64,000 bases of DNA, from positions 17,465,893 to 17,529,892 of the forward strand of contig CAXIPT010000002.1 in NCBI GenBank assembly GCA_964030475.1, given 5' to 3'. A program made the translations under genes and the position numbers. The DNA comes from Tethya wilhelma (lineage: Eukaryota; Porifera; Demospongiae; Tethyida; Tethyidae). The notes under the pieces are model-generated. The model was given only the letters and a program-made list of their open reading frames with translations, was not told the origin of the DNA and ran no database searches. Each line of letters begins with the position of its first letter. Within the stretch, counting starts at the first letter, position 1. Positions 36,601 through 47,140 of the stretch are shown here, one piece after another.

Positions 36601-39600
36601 CTTTAGCGTACTAACTAAGTTTTCATCGGAGGGATTCTTGAATTTGTAAGTATTTTGTAATTTATCTGCAAAAAACCATTTATTGCCATGGTTTTTAGAC
36701 CTATTCATGCAAATAACTCACCTTCTGTGCTATAATTCCCAAATCCCTCCGATAGATCACCTAAAACTATTCTAAACTTAGCGTTCGTAGCTTCAAAAGC
36801 TTGCTAAAACTCTTGCAAATGTGTTGGCCGGAATTCACATCAAATTGTACACAAAACTTGCAAACCATGCGGCCTTTGCCAATTTTGGGCATTACGTCAT
36901 ATTAAATTAGCGTACGGAAGTTTGCCCAGAGACTTCTGTAGCTCACTCTACGAGGTCTACATAGCCTATATATATAATCAGTAAAAACTAAAGCTAGAAA
37001 CCATCGTAGTCTTGATTTTTGTGGTGTAGAGCCGACTTTTTCCAACTCGCGATCGTAAAATTAAACATGACGTCATTGATAATGCGGTGGTTGCCTAGTG
37101 ATTTGGCAGCAAAGTATGACGTAATTCAATGTTTAACGGGGCGCGCGCACAATTTTGTTGGACATGCCTTAACCGCCGTGAGCAGGGAAGGCCTGGTTTC
37201 AAGGCTAGGTTGTAATCTACCATCAGAAGCTTATGAGCGTTGTGAAGCAATGCCGTATAGCCAGAAATATTGACAGTCAAAAAATTTGACAGTTTGCTCT
37301 GCAGTACGTATAATTTGACAAATTTGAATTTGACGATTTGCACATGTGCATAGTACATGCATATACAGCAAACAAAATATTGGTGGATTTAAAGTTGACA
37401 ATTTGGACTTTGACCGTCAAACCATCAAATTAAAATCCCTGTCAATATTTCTGCTTGTACAGTAGTTTCCTGAAAATAGTTTGTTGTTGATCAGTGGTTA
37501 TTACAGTTCTTGTCAGTGGATCTCTTCAGGATTGCAGTTCTGCTACTGATCAATGCTAGCTTTATTGTAGCAGTAGGTGCATGGATCAAAGTGTTTTACT
37601 ACATAAAATTAGCTTCTTAAAGCCCATGCAAGTGTAAGGCCATAGTTCATTTTGAAGCTAGCCTACAGCATACTGAAGTGAGCTTATAGGTTATAGTTCA
37701 TGTGTATTGTTCCATCTCTTGTGTCTTAAAATGAAATATTTCAGAATTTTTTATTACTGTCCTCAATAATTATCATCAGATCATGTATTTGTGTATTCCT
37801 ATTCTTCACACAGCCTTTCAGAGAACAACATTGGAGCTGCTGGTGCTAAAGCCCTTGCTAGTGTTCTCCCCCAGTGTAAAAGCCTGCAGCATCTGAAGTA
37901 AGTTTCCTCTGATTACCTCCAAATATCATAATAAAAAATTATTATGAATTTCATGTTTGTTTTTTTTACATGTATGGGAGTTTTAAGTGTGGGGAAGACT
38001 TGATTTATTAATCAATGTATAATTAATAGTGATAGAAGAGCTACAGTTCTAAAACTTCACGTTCACTGTCTTCACTCTTTAGAAGCTAATTTTCAATCTT
38101 TAGATAATGCCCATTATAACTTACAACCTAGCCTTAAAACCAGTTGGGCCTTCCCTGCTTTGAATACACTCTTACCATACACAATAAAATCTAGTTTTTG
38201 TTCATCAGTGTTTCTTTTGTTTTGTTTTTGTAGTCCACATAGTGTGCGCTTTAGGGACATTGGAGAGGAAGCTCTAAGAAAAGCAACAAAAGAGAGAAAC
38301 TCAAACAGTGAACTCCCAAAATTAGAACTTAACACAAAATATTGGCTGGAAAAAAAATTTGGCAGATTGTCAAAAATTTCATGATTGGCTGATTTTATTT
38401 TGGCAGTAGCCCACATAGCAATAAACATATTCCGTATGTGCCCAATCTTCAAAAGCGGCATACCAAGGTAAAATAATCGATATTATCTAAAAAAATTACA
38501 CGTAGCATTCGACAAAACCTTGTAGTTCCTGAGATCTGAGGCTTTTCAGCCTCTCTGAGTGCTAAGCTTCGAGGCCACACCTGCTAATCATGCCCATTTC
38601 TTAGTGTGCGTTATTTAGAATTGATTAAAGGATGCCCAGTTTCACTTGGCAGAAGCATGCAGAAGGAGTTGAGGGGCAACTAACTTACTTTGTAGGTAAA
38701 CTTTAGCAAGCAATAACACTATACTCTTATTAATCATGCTAATTTTGCATATTTTAAGCTCATGTTTTGAATCTAAGGCATGACAGAGCTGATGATCGAT
38801 AGATTACATGTCACGAGATCAACTTGCGCAAAATCAACTACCACAAGATCAATGTCCGCGACATCAACTAGTCGCGAAATCAACTCAAATGTGATCAACT
38901 CTTTTTTGATCAACTTGTACATGTACAACTTACATTATAGCTATCTGTATAGAACAGCATAGAATCCACCAAATTATTATGGGTACAAACTCAAGAGCTA
39001 CTTCAAAGCATGATCAACCTCTAGCTGACCTTGTCTTTGAAATATGTGTCACTATAAGTCACTGCATGAAGACCTCTCAACTGCTGTCAATCTTGGCTCT
39101 TATAAAAGGAATGATTTTTGATTCCCGGCTAAAGAAGGTGGTTGGGAAAGCTCATCCAAACATCTACGAGCTTATCGAAGTATTAAGAGAGAGGAAGCAG
39201 TGGCCAGAATGAAAATTCAGACTAGTCCTGCAAAGTAGTGCCTCACAAACCCCTAGAAGGAGAAGATTGATTCAGAAGGAAAAAGAAAAAAGAATCCAAA
39301 GACTTTTTACCAGATTCAATGATGGAGATCTCTCTATTGACAATTTTTTAGAAGCTACACAGGACTTTAATTTAATACTATGATGAGTACTATTCACTCC
39401 AAATTCAGTGATGTGTTTAATTTTATTTTAGAAAGTGTTTAAAGCTGTTGGGGAATGTGCATAGAAATACATTTATAGATAAAGCTTACTAAAAATACAC
39501 GAGTTGATTTCGTTTGAGTTGATTTGGTTTAGAGTTGATTTAAAGGCAGTTGATCACGCAAACGTTGAGTAAGTGAGAGTTGATTACGTGCAAATTGATC

Positions 39601-42600
39601 TCGTGAGATGATACCGATCGATAGACTGATAAATTACTGCTGAGTCATGTCATGTGAACTTGCCAGCTAGTACAGTGCTAGTACTCTGACTATATTTTTG
39701 CAGTTAATATATAGATAATCAGATCATTGTTAATGACCAATATTCTCTGTGTAACCGGTCAGTCTGCGGCCAGTGCCAGCCTCCCGGTCCGCCGGGGCAT
39801 CACAGTTATAATATAACTGTAGCTAGTATCCTCTGCTGGCCCCACTGTTCATTGTACTGGTAGCTAGATTGTCATGGGTGACAATGTATTGTATTGGTAG
39901 GGCACCAAGGGTTAAGCACCTTGGTGCCTTCATACTAATTGTAATACATATAACTGTGGAAAGTACTCAAAGTAGGTAGTTAAGCTTTAGGCTTCGTTTA
40001 CACGCATACGTTTTGGATGCGTTTTTGTTTTCTCTTGGAAAACGACTGTTTTGATTTGCGTTTTCCAGTGAACTACATCAAACGGCGTCACGTTTAGCAT
40101 GCACGTGCTAACTTTTGAATCAGCAAAAATTTCACAGACAAGAAAAGACTCGCTTTTTGAACAAGAAAAACTGAACAAGACGATGAAACTATACTATTTA
40201 GACCAAACAAAGCTCAAACGGAAGTACTAGCTAACTATAAAGGCCAAGCGTTTTTGTTTCCAGTTGCGTTTTGCCGTTTACACGATGAGCAAAACGCTCC
40301 ACTTTGAATTGCGTTTTCAAAACGTTGCATTTCCGGTTTGCGTTTTGGGTGTTTTCGTGTAAACGCAAGCCGGAAACGCATATAAAACGATGCTCTTTGC
40401 TGTGAAAACGTTTCTGTGTAAACAAAGCCTTAAAAAACACCAGAAATTTTTTCTTGAATTTAAATTTCATACACATGGTGCCTGCTTGTAGCTATTGTAT
40501 AGTGTATAAGAAATTTTCCCGCTATACATGCATTCATATCTTTGTAATTTACTGTACAGACTCAATAGTACTTACCAGAGACTGAACCTTCTGACCTTGA
40601 ACTATGATTATAGTGCATGTGCCTGCTCTTCCTGCAGCTTCTTAGCCAACAACATTGGAGCTGCTGGTGCTGAAGCCCTTGCTAGTGTTCTTCCCCAGTG
40701 TACAAGTCTGAAGACACTGGAGTGAGTTGAGGCTATAGCCTGTGTTAAAACAATTCACATGCACAACTTTATGTAGTATCATCCCCTCTGCATGTCTTAA
40801 GTGATCAGATCACAAGTTTGTGTTCTCCTGTCCTTTACACAGTCTCGGTTCCAACAACATTGGAGATGCTAGTGCTGAAGCCCTTGCTAGTGTTCTTCCC
40901 CAGTGTAAAAGCCTGCAGCATCTGAAGTAAGTTTCCTCTGATTACTTCCAAAATATCATAGTAAAAAATTGTTATGAATTTCATGATTGCTTTCTTTACA
41001 TGCATGAGTTTGTTGTTGATCACACTTGTTGTCAGTGGATCTCTCCATGATTGCATTTCTGCTATATACTGATCAATAAGTATTTTTGTTGTGATTGTGT
41101 TCTCCTGTCCTTCATGCAGCCTCTCAAGGAACAACCGTGGAGCTGCTGGTGCTGAAGCCTTTGCTAGTGTTCTTCCCCAGTGTAAAAGCCTGCAGCATCT
41201 GGAGTAAGTTTCTTCTGATTACTTCCAAATATCATAGTTTAAAATTGTTATGAATTTCATGATTGCCTCTTTGCATGTATGGGAGTTTTAAGTGTGGGGA
41301 AGACCTGACTTATTAATCAATGTATAATTAATAGGGATAGAAGAGCTACAGTTCTGAAACTTCACGTTCACTGTCTTCACCCATAGATAATAGAGACTAC
41401 GTAAACGGGATTGGAAACCGCTCACGTGAGCAGTATAGTCCTGTACTTTAGGTCGTCGGGCAGGCCGGAGCGCCTCTTAGTGGTTTTTTGGTCGCCAAAA
41501 AAGGCAGCTGCCAGCTAGTACAACCCACACTAAACGCTTGAAAAGCGAAAAGTAGGAAGCTTATACAAGTAAGTCCAGGCATAAAACATGTATACAAAGA
41601 ATACTTGCATGCAACAAAAACATTTTTTATAGCAAAATTTCTTAGATTTAGTACAAAAGTAAGTTGAACAGCAACATTCAACAAACTAGCTGATTTTGCA
41701 GAGTTTACGGGACTGTAACCTTGAGCACAGTGAATAGATTCTGGTTTTCTGGCCTGATAATTTTTCTTTATTGGGGCGAGCCTAAGCGAGCCCCATTGGA
41801 ACGTGGAAACATTGAAGCAACCGTCACGCCGTTGACCAAACCGGAAATAGCTAAGATACTCAAATTGAGCGAACAACTTCAAAAAATTAAAATACCTACG
41901 GTGCGCATGCGCACGAAGACTTACGGTATTTCCATTTGCACGTAATGGACCGCGTGGCATCAAAATTTTGTGAAATGAATCTCGAAGTTGAAGCAAAAGA
42001 CACTCAGGTCTCGAGGACACTGAAAGAGCCAGGGGCTGAGCTGTGAACTTGCTATAAAATGAGCTGTGGACGTACAGAAAAACTACAGAGGGAATTCTGC
42101 AATTTGGTTCCTGCTTTATAAATATTGGTCAACAAATGTCAAACTAGATCAGTGAACACACTTGCTTGCAGAGCAGTTTTTTTTTTTTTTTTTGCCTTAC
42201 ATCAGTCTCGTTCCTAGGAGACTAGGCCTGACTCTCCGTAAGCCAGCTAGCAACCCTGCTGATGCTGATTAGTATGCTCAGGCTCGCCCCACGATGTTTC
42301 CATCTGACTAGTATACTGAGTCATTTGAATAGATCCTGTATATTGGAAGAAAACATTCATTTAGCACAAAAAATTAGATAGACAGTACAAAAAATAGTAC
42401 ATTGGGTGCCTTGATATTCGGGACTGGAATTTCAACACAAGTGGATTGGACCCAACTTTAGCACCACATAAAGATAGTTTGTAAGTGTTAATAACAGAGT
42501 AGGGTTATTAAAAGCAGAGCACACAAACCTATCTTGAAAAAATTGAGTGCAAAAATCAATAAATTTTTCACCTTAGCAACCATAAGCAGTAGGAAAAGGC

Positions 42601-43436
42601 ACAGAGAAGACAACAGCAGGCAACAGACAAACTAGAAATCCTAACAGAGTTTCCTACTAACTTGTTTTATCTTTGCAGTCTTATAACAGCTAGTCAAACC
42701 ATTACTACCCCCAGCATTGATATGGATATACCTCAATATTAAAATGTCTGAAGTTACATGAATATTGATGTACCAATATCTAAAACTTCTCTTGAAAACA
42801 AACATCTAAGGAACAGTTTCTGGAAAACAAACATCTAAGGAACAGTCTCACGGCTCTCACATGATTCCCTACAATAATTTGGGGGGAAGGGGGGGGGGTT
42901 GCATAAAATCCTTACCAGCTTAGTAGAAAAGTGCCTTGTCTTTGTAAAAAAGACTCTTGATTATGAGCTTGATCACACTCTGAAATACTTCTCAACTCAA
43001 TTAGGTCCTGCCATCTTCTTCTCAGTCAGCTGATTTACTCCCAGATCATTCTTTTTCTTGCGCTGTAGCTACTTCTCTGCAAACCAGCTGTTGGTGTGCG
43101 TTATTTAGAAGGGCGCTCTGGCCTGCCCGTGAATTTCTTGAATTCGCGCGTAGTTTCCAATCCCAGTTACGTAGTTTATAATATCTATGCTTCACCCTTT
43201 AGAAGTTAATTTTACAATCTTTAGATAATGCCCATTATAACTTACAACCTAGCATGAAACCAGCTGGCCCTGCTTCGAATCAAAATATAGTTTTTGCCGT
43301 TTATTAGTGTTTCTTTTGTGGTCCACACAGGGTATGGAATTGGGATATCACTGACATTGGAAGGGAAGCTCTGAGAAAAGCAGTAGAAGAGAGAAACTCA
43401 AACAGTGAACTCCCAAAATTAAAACTTACCATATAA
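27609..43436 (+). CDS. Dispersed LRR exon array with terminal exons (fragment of NLR gene or genes)
   Basis: Eight intact-length 84-bp exons, each one 28-residue NLR-type LRR (pattern LSLNDIGAAGAEALASVLPQ): 27609-27692, 33597-33680, 34035-34118, 37814-37897, 40638-40721, 40843-40926, 41120-41203, plus an exon split by a transposon (34244-34671, repeated at 35437-35864). All start after CAG, end in front of GTGAG or GTAAG and break codons at AA|N, so any number can be joined in frame. Two alternative last exons occur: 38234-38384 and 43331-43436, both with (D)IG.EALRKA..ERNSNSELPK. A decayed LRR piece is at 32802-32838. There is no NACHT exon in this stretch; it could be the 3' part of the gene starting at 24155 or of the NACHT at 47.2 kb, or of both haplotypes. 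Confidence 0.8.
27693..28363. other. Gene-free intron-like stretch
   Basis: Follows an LRR exon. It contains a short inverted repeat (28275-28316) and AT-rich sequence; no coding signal seen. Confidence 0.5.
28402..29020 (+). mobile_element. HINE/DINE-1-like element, nested copy
   Basis: 619 bp, same family as the element at 8833-9446 but in the opposite orientation: starts TGAAGGCACC, carries a CA microsatellite near the other end and finishes GCGCACCAAGGGTT. AA flanks both sides (28400-28401 and 29021-29022). The empty site (TTGGAACAAGG on the opposite strand) survives in the host element's other arm. Confidence 0.7.
29053..29261. mobile_element. MITE with TACCGTATAGC termini
   Basis: 209-bp element starting TACCGTATAGCTAGAATTTT and ending with the complement, AAAATTTCTAGCTATACGGT plus A. 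Same family as 25360-25569. It lies inside the larger TIR element at 28364-29542. Confidence 0.78.
30190..31396. mobile_element. 1.2-kb element with long TIRs (CATAGATAT...GATTGGA)
   Basis: Left end CCATAGATATTATAGACTAC followed by GGATTGGA; right end TCCAATCCCGTGCACGTAGT followed by CTATAGTATATCTATG, an inverted match of about 35-40 bp. No ORF inside is convincing. A second member spans about 41385-43194. Confidence 0.75.
31534..32502. mobile_element. Element bounded by GGGGCGAGCCTGAGCGAG repeats
   Basis: GGGGCGAGCCTGAGCGAG at its left and the exact inverse CTCGCTCAGGCTCGCCCC at its right enclose about 970 bp. Inside, a short minus-strand ORF ending near 32285 has KRLARRRELYRERIARETPD, a charged pattern like repeats in the N-terminal region of Helitron/PIF1-type transposon proteins; too short to assign. 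A single N at 31946 lies inside. The same terminal words recur near 28778, 41774 and 42278. Confidence 0.55.
31755..31935 (+). repeat. Tandem repeat of about 100 bp, CTTCAAACTTCT-rich
   Basis: Two tandem units with shared words CTTCAATCTTCGACA, CAATCTTCTG and CAAACTTCTTTCTTCAAACT. Low-complexity CT-rich; no coding claim. Confidence 0.7.
32899..33567 (-). mobile_element. HINE/DINE-1-like element with a nested hairpin MITE
   Basis: Begins AAGCCTTGGCACATG, followed at once by a CTGT microsatellite; ends GTGCCGAGGCTT then a GCACC...GATGC stem and TTTCA. Same family and orientation as 8833-9446. A 70-bp palindromic MITE (33439-33510) is nested in it. It lies directly upstream of an LRR exon. Confidence 0.68.
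34244..34671 (+). pseudogene. LRR exon interrupted by a transposon
   Basis: Splice acceptor CAG and donor GTAAG are those of a normal LRR exon, but the span is 428 bp. Removing the 339-bp element and one 5-bp target duplication leaves exactly 84 bp, the standard exon length, with the usual LRR reading. As it stands the exon cannot encode a continuous repeat. The second copy of this sequence is at 35437-35864. Confidence 0.9.
34269..34607. mobile_element. hAT-like MITE inside an LRR exon
   Basis: 339 bp, terminal inverted repeats CAGGGGCGTACC and GGTACGCCCCTG, flanked by a 5-bp direct repeat GAGAT (34264-34268 and 34608-34612). The CAGGGGCG start is typical of hAT superfamily ends; the 5-bp duplication is shorter than the usual 8, so the class is inferred. 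No ORF. The assembly-duplicated copy is at 35462-35800. Confidence 0.85.
36501..37252. other. Gene-free intron-like stretch
   Basis: AT-rich sequence between LRR exons. I see no exon, RNA gene or complete element. Confidence 0.5.
37253..37464. mobile_element. MITE with GAAATATTGACAG inner TIR
   Basis: About 212 bp: CCGTATAGCCAGAAATATTG at left and CTGTCAATATTTCTGC...TACAGTA at right, with repeated TTTGAC/GTCAAA words inside. A second copy at 51294-51508 occupies the equivalent position in the other LRR array, so the two arrays share ancestry here. Confidence 0.75.
38234..38384 (+). CDS. Alternative terminal LRR exon 1
   Basis: Acceptor TTTTTGTAG, then in the LRR phase NPHSVRFRDIGEEALRKATK followed by ERNSNSELPKLEL and a longer tail to TGA. 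Same ending as 43331-43436, whose frame stops earlier. Either could cap an NLR. It would be the last exon if the upstream exon 37814-37897 is used. Confidence 0.65.
38430..38640 (+). repeat. Fragment of the HINE/DINE-1-like family
   Basis: Matches internal parts of the elements at 8833 and 28402 (for example GAGGCTTTTCAGCCTCTCTG, then TAGTGTGCGTTATTTAGAA) but lacks both ends. Confidence 0.6.
38791..39626 (+). mobile_element. MULE-like element with inverted arrays of GATCAACT
   Basis: Ends are inverted copies (CACGAGATCAA(C/T)TTGC on the left, the complement on the right, preceded by ATCGATAGA / TCTATCGAT). Inside the left end about seven GATCAACT-like words stand every 12-20 bp (38815-38920); inside the right end about six AGTTGAT words stand in mirror orientation (39500-39600). 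Between them lies a decayed transposase fragment. Confidence 0.72.
38979..39420 (+). pseudogene. Transposase C-terminal remnant (MULE-like)
   Basis: The open part 38979-39212 reads ... KKVVGKAHPNIYELIEVLRE then stops; after a frame change a basic tail RRRRLIQKEKEKRIQRLFTR and DGDLSIDNFLEATQDF follow to about 39381. HPNIY.(L/F)IE.L..E is a familiar C-terminal pattern of MULE-type transposases. No catalytic domain remains. Assignment is tentative. Confidence 0.5.
39991..40429. mobile_element. PIF/Harbinger-like MITE
   Basis: 439 bp with ends GGCTTCGTTTACACG and GTGTAAACAAAGCC and flanking TTA on both sides (39988-39990, 40430-40432). A paralogous sequence at about 33765-33785 (GTTAAGTTTTAAAAACAC) has the same flanks without the insert. 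The interior repeats CGTTTT/AAAACG words. A 3-bp TTA duplication and GG/CC ends fit PIF/Harbinger. Confidence 0.85.
41385..43194. mobile_element. 1.8-kb element with long TIRs, second copy
   Basis: Left end CATAGATAATAGAGACTACG then GGGATTGGAAAC; right end GTTTCCAATCCCAGTTACGT then TATAATATCTATG. Same family as 30190-31396. A smaller unit bounded by GGGGCGAGCCTAAGCGAG (41774) and CTCAGGCTCGCCCC (42278) is nested in it, and a 31-bp tandem repeat lies at about 42785-42846. No transposase recognised. Confidence 0.7.
43331..43436 (+). CDS. Alternative terminal LRR exon 2
   Basis: After CCACACAG the frame reads KVWNWDITDIGREALRKAVE, ERNSNSELPKLKLTI and stops (TAA 43434-43436). It closely matches the exon at 38234 and gives a clean end. 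The last gene sequence before the convergent sulfotransferase. Confidence 0.7.
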
Positions 43437-43863
43437 CACAAAATATTGGCGGGAATAAATTTGGCGAATTGTCATTTTTGTGCAGCACATACGGAATATG
43501 TGTATTGCTGTGTGGGCTACCGCCAAAATAAAATACGTCAATCATGAAATTTTTGACTGTTTCGCGGATTTAATATTGAGAGTCCTTACCAAAACTGGCA
43601 ATCCACCAATATTGAATCCGCCAAATTTTTGTGCTATACATGTACAGTAATTCTTAGGTGCATATTATAATTTGTCACAATTCTAGTTTCTACAATGGTC
43701 ATATATCATGTGCATTTCACAGTACTTAGAATATTTGTATTTTACTTATTGTCATCGTGACTAAGCTATTTGGACATGTATGATTGTAATTATTTTTTTT
43801 TGAAAATCTCTTTTTAAAATTAATTGTATAGTACATTTTACTAGGTATAATTAATAATTATTT

Positions 43864-44906
43864 TCATAACAAATTTTCACCTCGTTCTTTAGGGTACAAG
43901 TGATAATAAAAATCAAGTTCTTTACTAAATCTTTCCACCAGTCTTTCCCTCAGCTCTTCTCTCAGCTGGGAGTAGTATCTCCTCATGTGATCCCTGGTTT
44001 CATTGCCAGCCTTGTGAGCTCCCTCCAGGCTGAAATATGCTGGGTTAGCGCTCAATTTCTTTATTACTTGAGCCATGTCCAAGGAGTAGGTTTTGAAGTG
44101 GCCATAAAAGTCGTACCTTACTCTACACGGCTGTGCATTGACCAGCATTGGAGCATAGTGCTCATCAATTAGAACAGGGTCCTTGGACAACACCCACTCA
44201 ATGTATTCACTAAAGTTGGCTCTCAGCTCAAAAGACCCGTTGCTTGCTGTCCACCTCTCCAGCTCTTCTCTCCTGTGTCTCTGGAGGATGTAGCGCTGGT
44301 AGATCTCAGGGTTTGTGAGATGGTCTCTTTTGAAGGTCAAAGGTGGAGAGATCTTGTCCAAAAAGGCCGACAGCAATCTCTCAAAAGGATGGCGAACAAA
44401 TGTAAACTTGAAGTAGTTCTTTGTCTTGTAGAGTCTGTCCTCATCGCTGAGGGATTTGTTCAAGAAGGAAGCTTTGCTGACTCCTGGTTGAAGGAAGACA
44501 CCTTCAAGCTTCTTACGCTGAGTGAAGTTGGTCATGTTCAAGTTGAGAGCTTTCTCTGAGATGATTCCTTGAGAGAGGAACAAAAACCTCCTCATATTAG
44601 TACACCCCACCTGCAAGAAATGGCACACCAATCCTTACATTTCATGCTTGTGGTCTAGCTTGTTTTCAGACTATTTCCAATCACTATGGCAACATCATTA
44701 TGTGCTTGATGTCTATTTTATCTACCCACCTTTGGTATGAAACAGAAGAGTAGTCTCCTCTTGTCATCAAAGAGAAGATGTCTGAAGAGCTTGTAGCGAG
44801 CTGCCTTCTCTGTGCCATTTGGACTTGGAAAGACAAATTTTAAATGAGACTCGCCATATTTCTGACAGAATTTGTCAACCTGTTTTCTTTGCCACTGTGT
44901 GTGTGT

Positions 44907-44962
<56 letters not shown>

Positions 44963-45370
44963 CTCTACGTACTTCAGTATACTTTAAACACTAACCTGAC
45001 CCCTGGCATCGATATCAGAGCTCTCAGAAATTTCTTCAAATAATCCTATAGGTAAACCAACATCGAAGCAATTGCTCACCATTAACATATTATTAGATGT
45101 GATTAGAGTCGAAAGTGAAACAGTTCACTTACTTGTATCTCTTTTCAAGAAGTTGTTTCTCATACCCTCACCACCACCACCATCATCTCCTGTATGACTG
45201 GTCCAGTGGTTGCCTCCACCTACTGCTATGAACACTGAGCAGCTGCCATTGCTGCTCATCAGAATGACCAACTCAGCCAGCAGCACTATACTGGCTATCA
45301 CTATGAGAGCAACCACACCACCATTAGTGAACACTGATCTCAAAATCATAGTTTCACTCAAAGCAGACAA
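43864..45370 (-). CDS. Carbohydrate sulfotransferase, CHST8-14-like
   Basis: Type II Golgi membrane sulfotransferase (Sulfotransfer_2 family), transferring sulfate from PAPS to glycans. Four exons on the minus strand, 45133-45370, 44996-45045, 44730-44879 and 43864-44610, total 1185 nt (394 aa). Short cytosolic tail, signal anchor VVALIVIASIVLLAELVILM, Gly/Asp/His-rich stem, then the 5'-phosphosulfate motif LLFCFIPKVGCTNMRR, which spans the junction of exons 3 and 4, and the 3'-phosphate motif FTFVRHPFERLLSAF. C-terminal DFYGHF, and DFYYHLYP near the end, are family-typical. Exact glycan substrate cannot be read. A (GT)n tract lies in the intron between exons 2 and 3. Exons 1-2 are duplicated at 52.9-53.2 kb. 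Confidence 0.92.
44895..44960. repeat. (GT)n microsatellite
   Basis: Long GT dinucleotide tract in a sulfotransferase intron. The homology with the second copy of the locus (52.85-54.4 kb) starts just to its right, so the duplication breakpoint is near this tract. Confidence 0.95.
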
Positions 45371-45856
45371 TCCTAGCTACACACAAAACTATGTACTTAT
45401 GTAGATCAAGTTCTTTACTCCCAGCGGCTAATATTAGCTGGGTGTGGTAAGATAGACAGCTGTATAGAGACTGTTGCTAATGGGCCGTTGATGGTTTGGC
45501 AGTCACATTCACTGGAAATCACACAATTTGTTGTACTCATGAGGAGTTTCAATAGGATATCCGGATCCAAACACATTCATAGTCAAAAAAATTGGCACAC
45601 ACCATCGATCTTACAGCTCACAAAATTTACAGTGTATGATAAACTATACAGTAGATAAACCACATTGAAATTATCTCTAAATCTCTGTAACACACACACA
45701 CCATAAAAAATAACTCATAATTATTATTATATGTAGTCGATGTTACCAAATTAACACACCAAACCTCACCAAACCTCACCAAACCTGTACTCATTCAACT
45801 AAGTGTACACAGTGACACATCCATACCTATGTATGTATCTATCATAATAGACTATT
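45371..45856. other. Intergenic, duplicated at 53225-53658
   Basis: Between the sulfotransferase start and the truncated dehydrogenase stop. No gene. Short tandem AACCTCACCA repeats at about 45764-45785. The same spacer, lightly diverged, separates the second copies of both genes. Confidence 0.7.
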
Positions 45857-46644
45857 TCACTGTCTGTAGTTGATGTGACCTAACTGGCGCATGGCAGTCT
45901 CCATGATGTCGGCTGTGATCTGTGTGTGACTGAGAGGCATGATGTCGCTCTCTGTCTTCCCCTGATCCAAACAGGACTTCACCTCCTCCGCCTCGTAGCA
46001 CAGACCAACACTGTTGTGGTAGAAGGTGGACAGGTAGGGAGTGGGAAGGGGGAATTCAACAACACCCTGTAATTAAGAAGTTATTAAAGTTAATAAGTGA
46101 TACAGCAAATAATCATCCAATAACATTGATGAACAGGAACAGGGAAGGCCTAGCTCATAAGTCTATAGACACAAATAATTTTACTTAGTCTTGTGATTAA
46201 TTTTGGCGTGGATTTCAAGCACTTGCCTTGGGAGTCTCTAGTTTGGTTGGACACCAAAAGCGAGCATGAACCTTCAATATTCCCTCTGTCCCGACCACCA
46301 TGGCTTCACAGGGGAGAGTCAGGTTGATTGAGCAGGTCAGTTGAGCCACTCGATCTCCAGAATACCTAAAATTCCAAACACCAAGTAGCTCAAAGAGTGC
46401 TATGAATGGTATATCAAACGATTGTATTGTGTCAACATACTCTTTGGACTTACTTGAGAGTGATGGCTGCAAATTCATCCACCTCTGTGGGAGTGAGCCA
46501 GCCAGAGGTGTGGACACTCTCTGGCTTCTCATTGAAAATCATGGTTGCAAAGTTAGTGATGTAGACCCCAATGTCCAAGATGGCCCCTCCCCCCATTGCC
46601 GGGTCTATCAGCCGCTGGTCAGGCTTGTCCCTTCGGAAACCAAA
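45857..46644 (-). pseudogene. Dihydrodiol dehydrogenase, truncated copy
   Basis: Exons 45857-46066, 46227-46365 and from 46454 match the last three exons of the intact gene at 53659-55240 (same ending INYRQ, same GC-AG intron). The third exon stops matching at about 46644, inside the codons for FRRDKPDQ; the two upstream exons with the NAD-binding half are absent. What follows is an Argonaute fragment. It cannot make a functional enzyme. Confidence 0.9.
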
Positions 46645-46649
46645 AAAGG

Positions 46650-47140
46650 GGTCTCTCTCTCTACCTCATAGAGGGAAGGTGCCTCATGACCACATCCAGA
46701 GCTTGTCAAATGTCATTACGATGTTAGGGTCTCCTCGAAGGTATCTCTCCAGCTGGTCCAAATGAATCTGGGCCACATGCTTGATGAAGGAGAAGAAGGA
46801 GGAGAGAGAGAAGAAATGGACATTGTCAAAGAGACATTGTGAGAACTCAAAACAAAAGCTTACTTTAAAGGTTCTTTCCTTGCCATCACCTCCTGGTAGA
46901 GTTACATTCACTTCTACCTGTTTTTACAACATCATGATAACATGCCCGAATCTAATACATCCATGTTTCCATACAAACACATACAGTCAGTGAAAGCATC
47001 ACTGCTCTCATCACACAGTGCAAATTACAAGCAAGACAACATCAATGAGTTGTGTAGAGCATGTCACACAAAGAGAGTGAGTGGCTTGTCTCCTTTTAGA
47101 GGAGAACAAGACCAGTATTGTGTGACTAATGGACACAGTA
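46650..47140 (-). pseudogene. Argonaute fragment (exons 4-5 copy), broken
   Basis: Near-identical to 21313-21800 of the Argonaute gene, including the [18 protein letters not shown] and [17 protein letters not shown] exons. Two small deletions break it: 7 bp inside the second exon (near 46709, frameshift) and 8 bp at that exon's splice acceptor (near 46787). The similarity ends abruptly after GGACACAG at about 47139, where NLR sequence begins. Confidence 0.9.

Noticed and set aside
39987..40476. ORFs in the CGTTTT-rich block
   Set aside because: They come from subterminal repeats of the Harbinger-like MITE, not from coding sequence.
41448..42020. 190-codon minus-strand ORF
   Set aside because: Lies across the ends of two nested repeats, shows no domain and has an atypical composition.
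43900..44559. Plus-strand ORFs opposite the sulfotransferase
   Set aside because: Shadows of the catalytic exon on the minus strand, which carries the PAPS-binding motifs.
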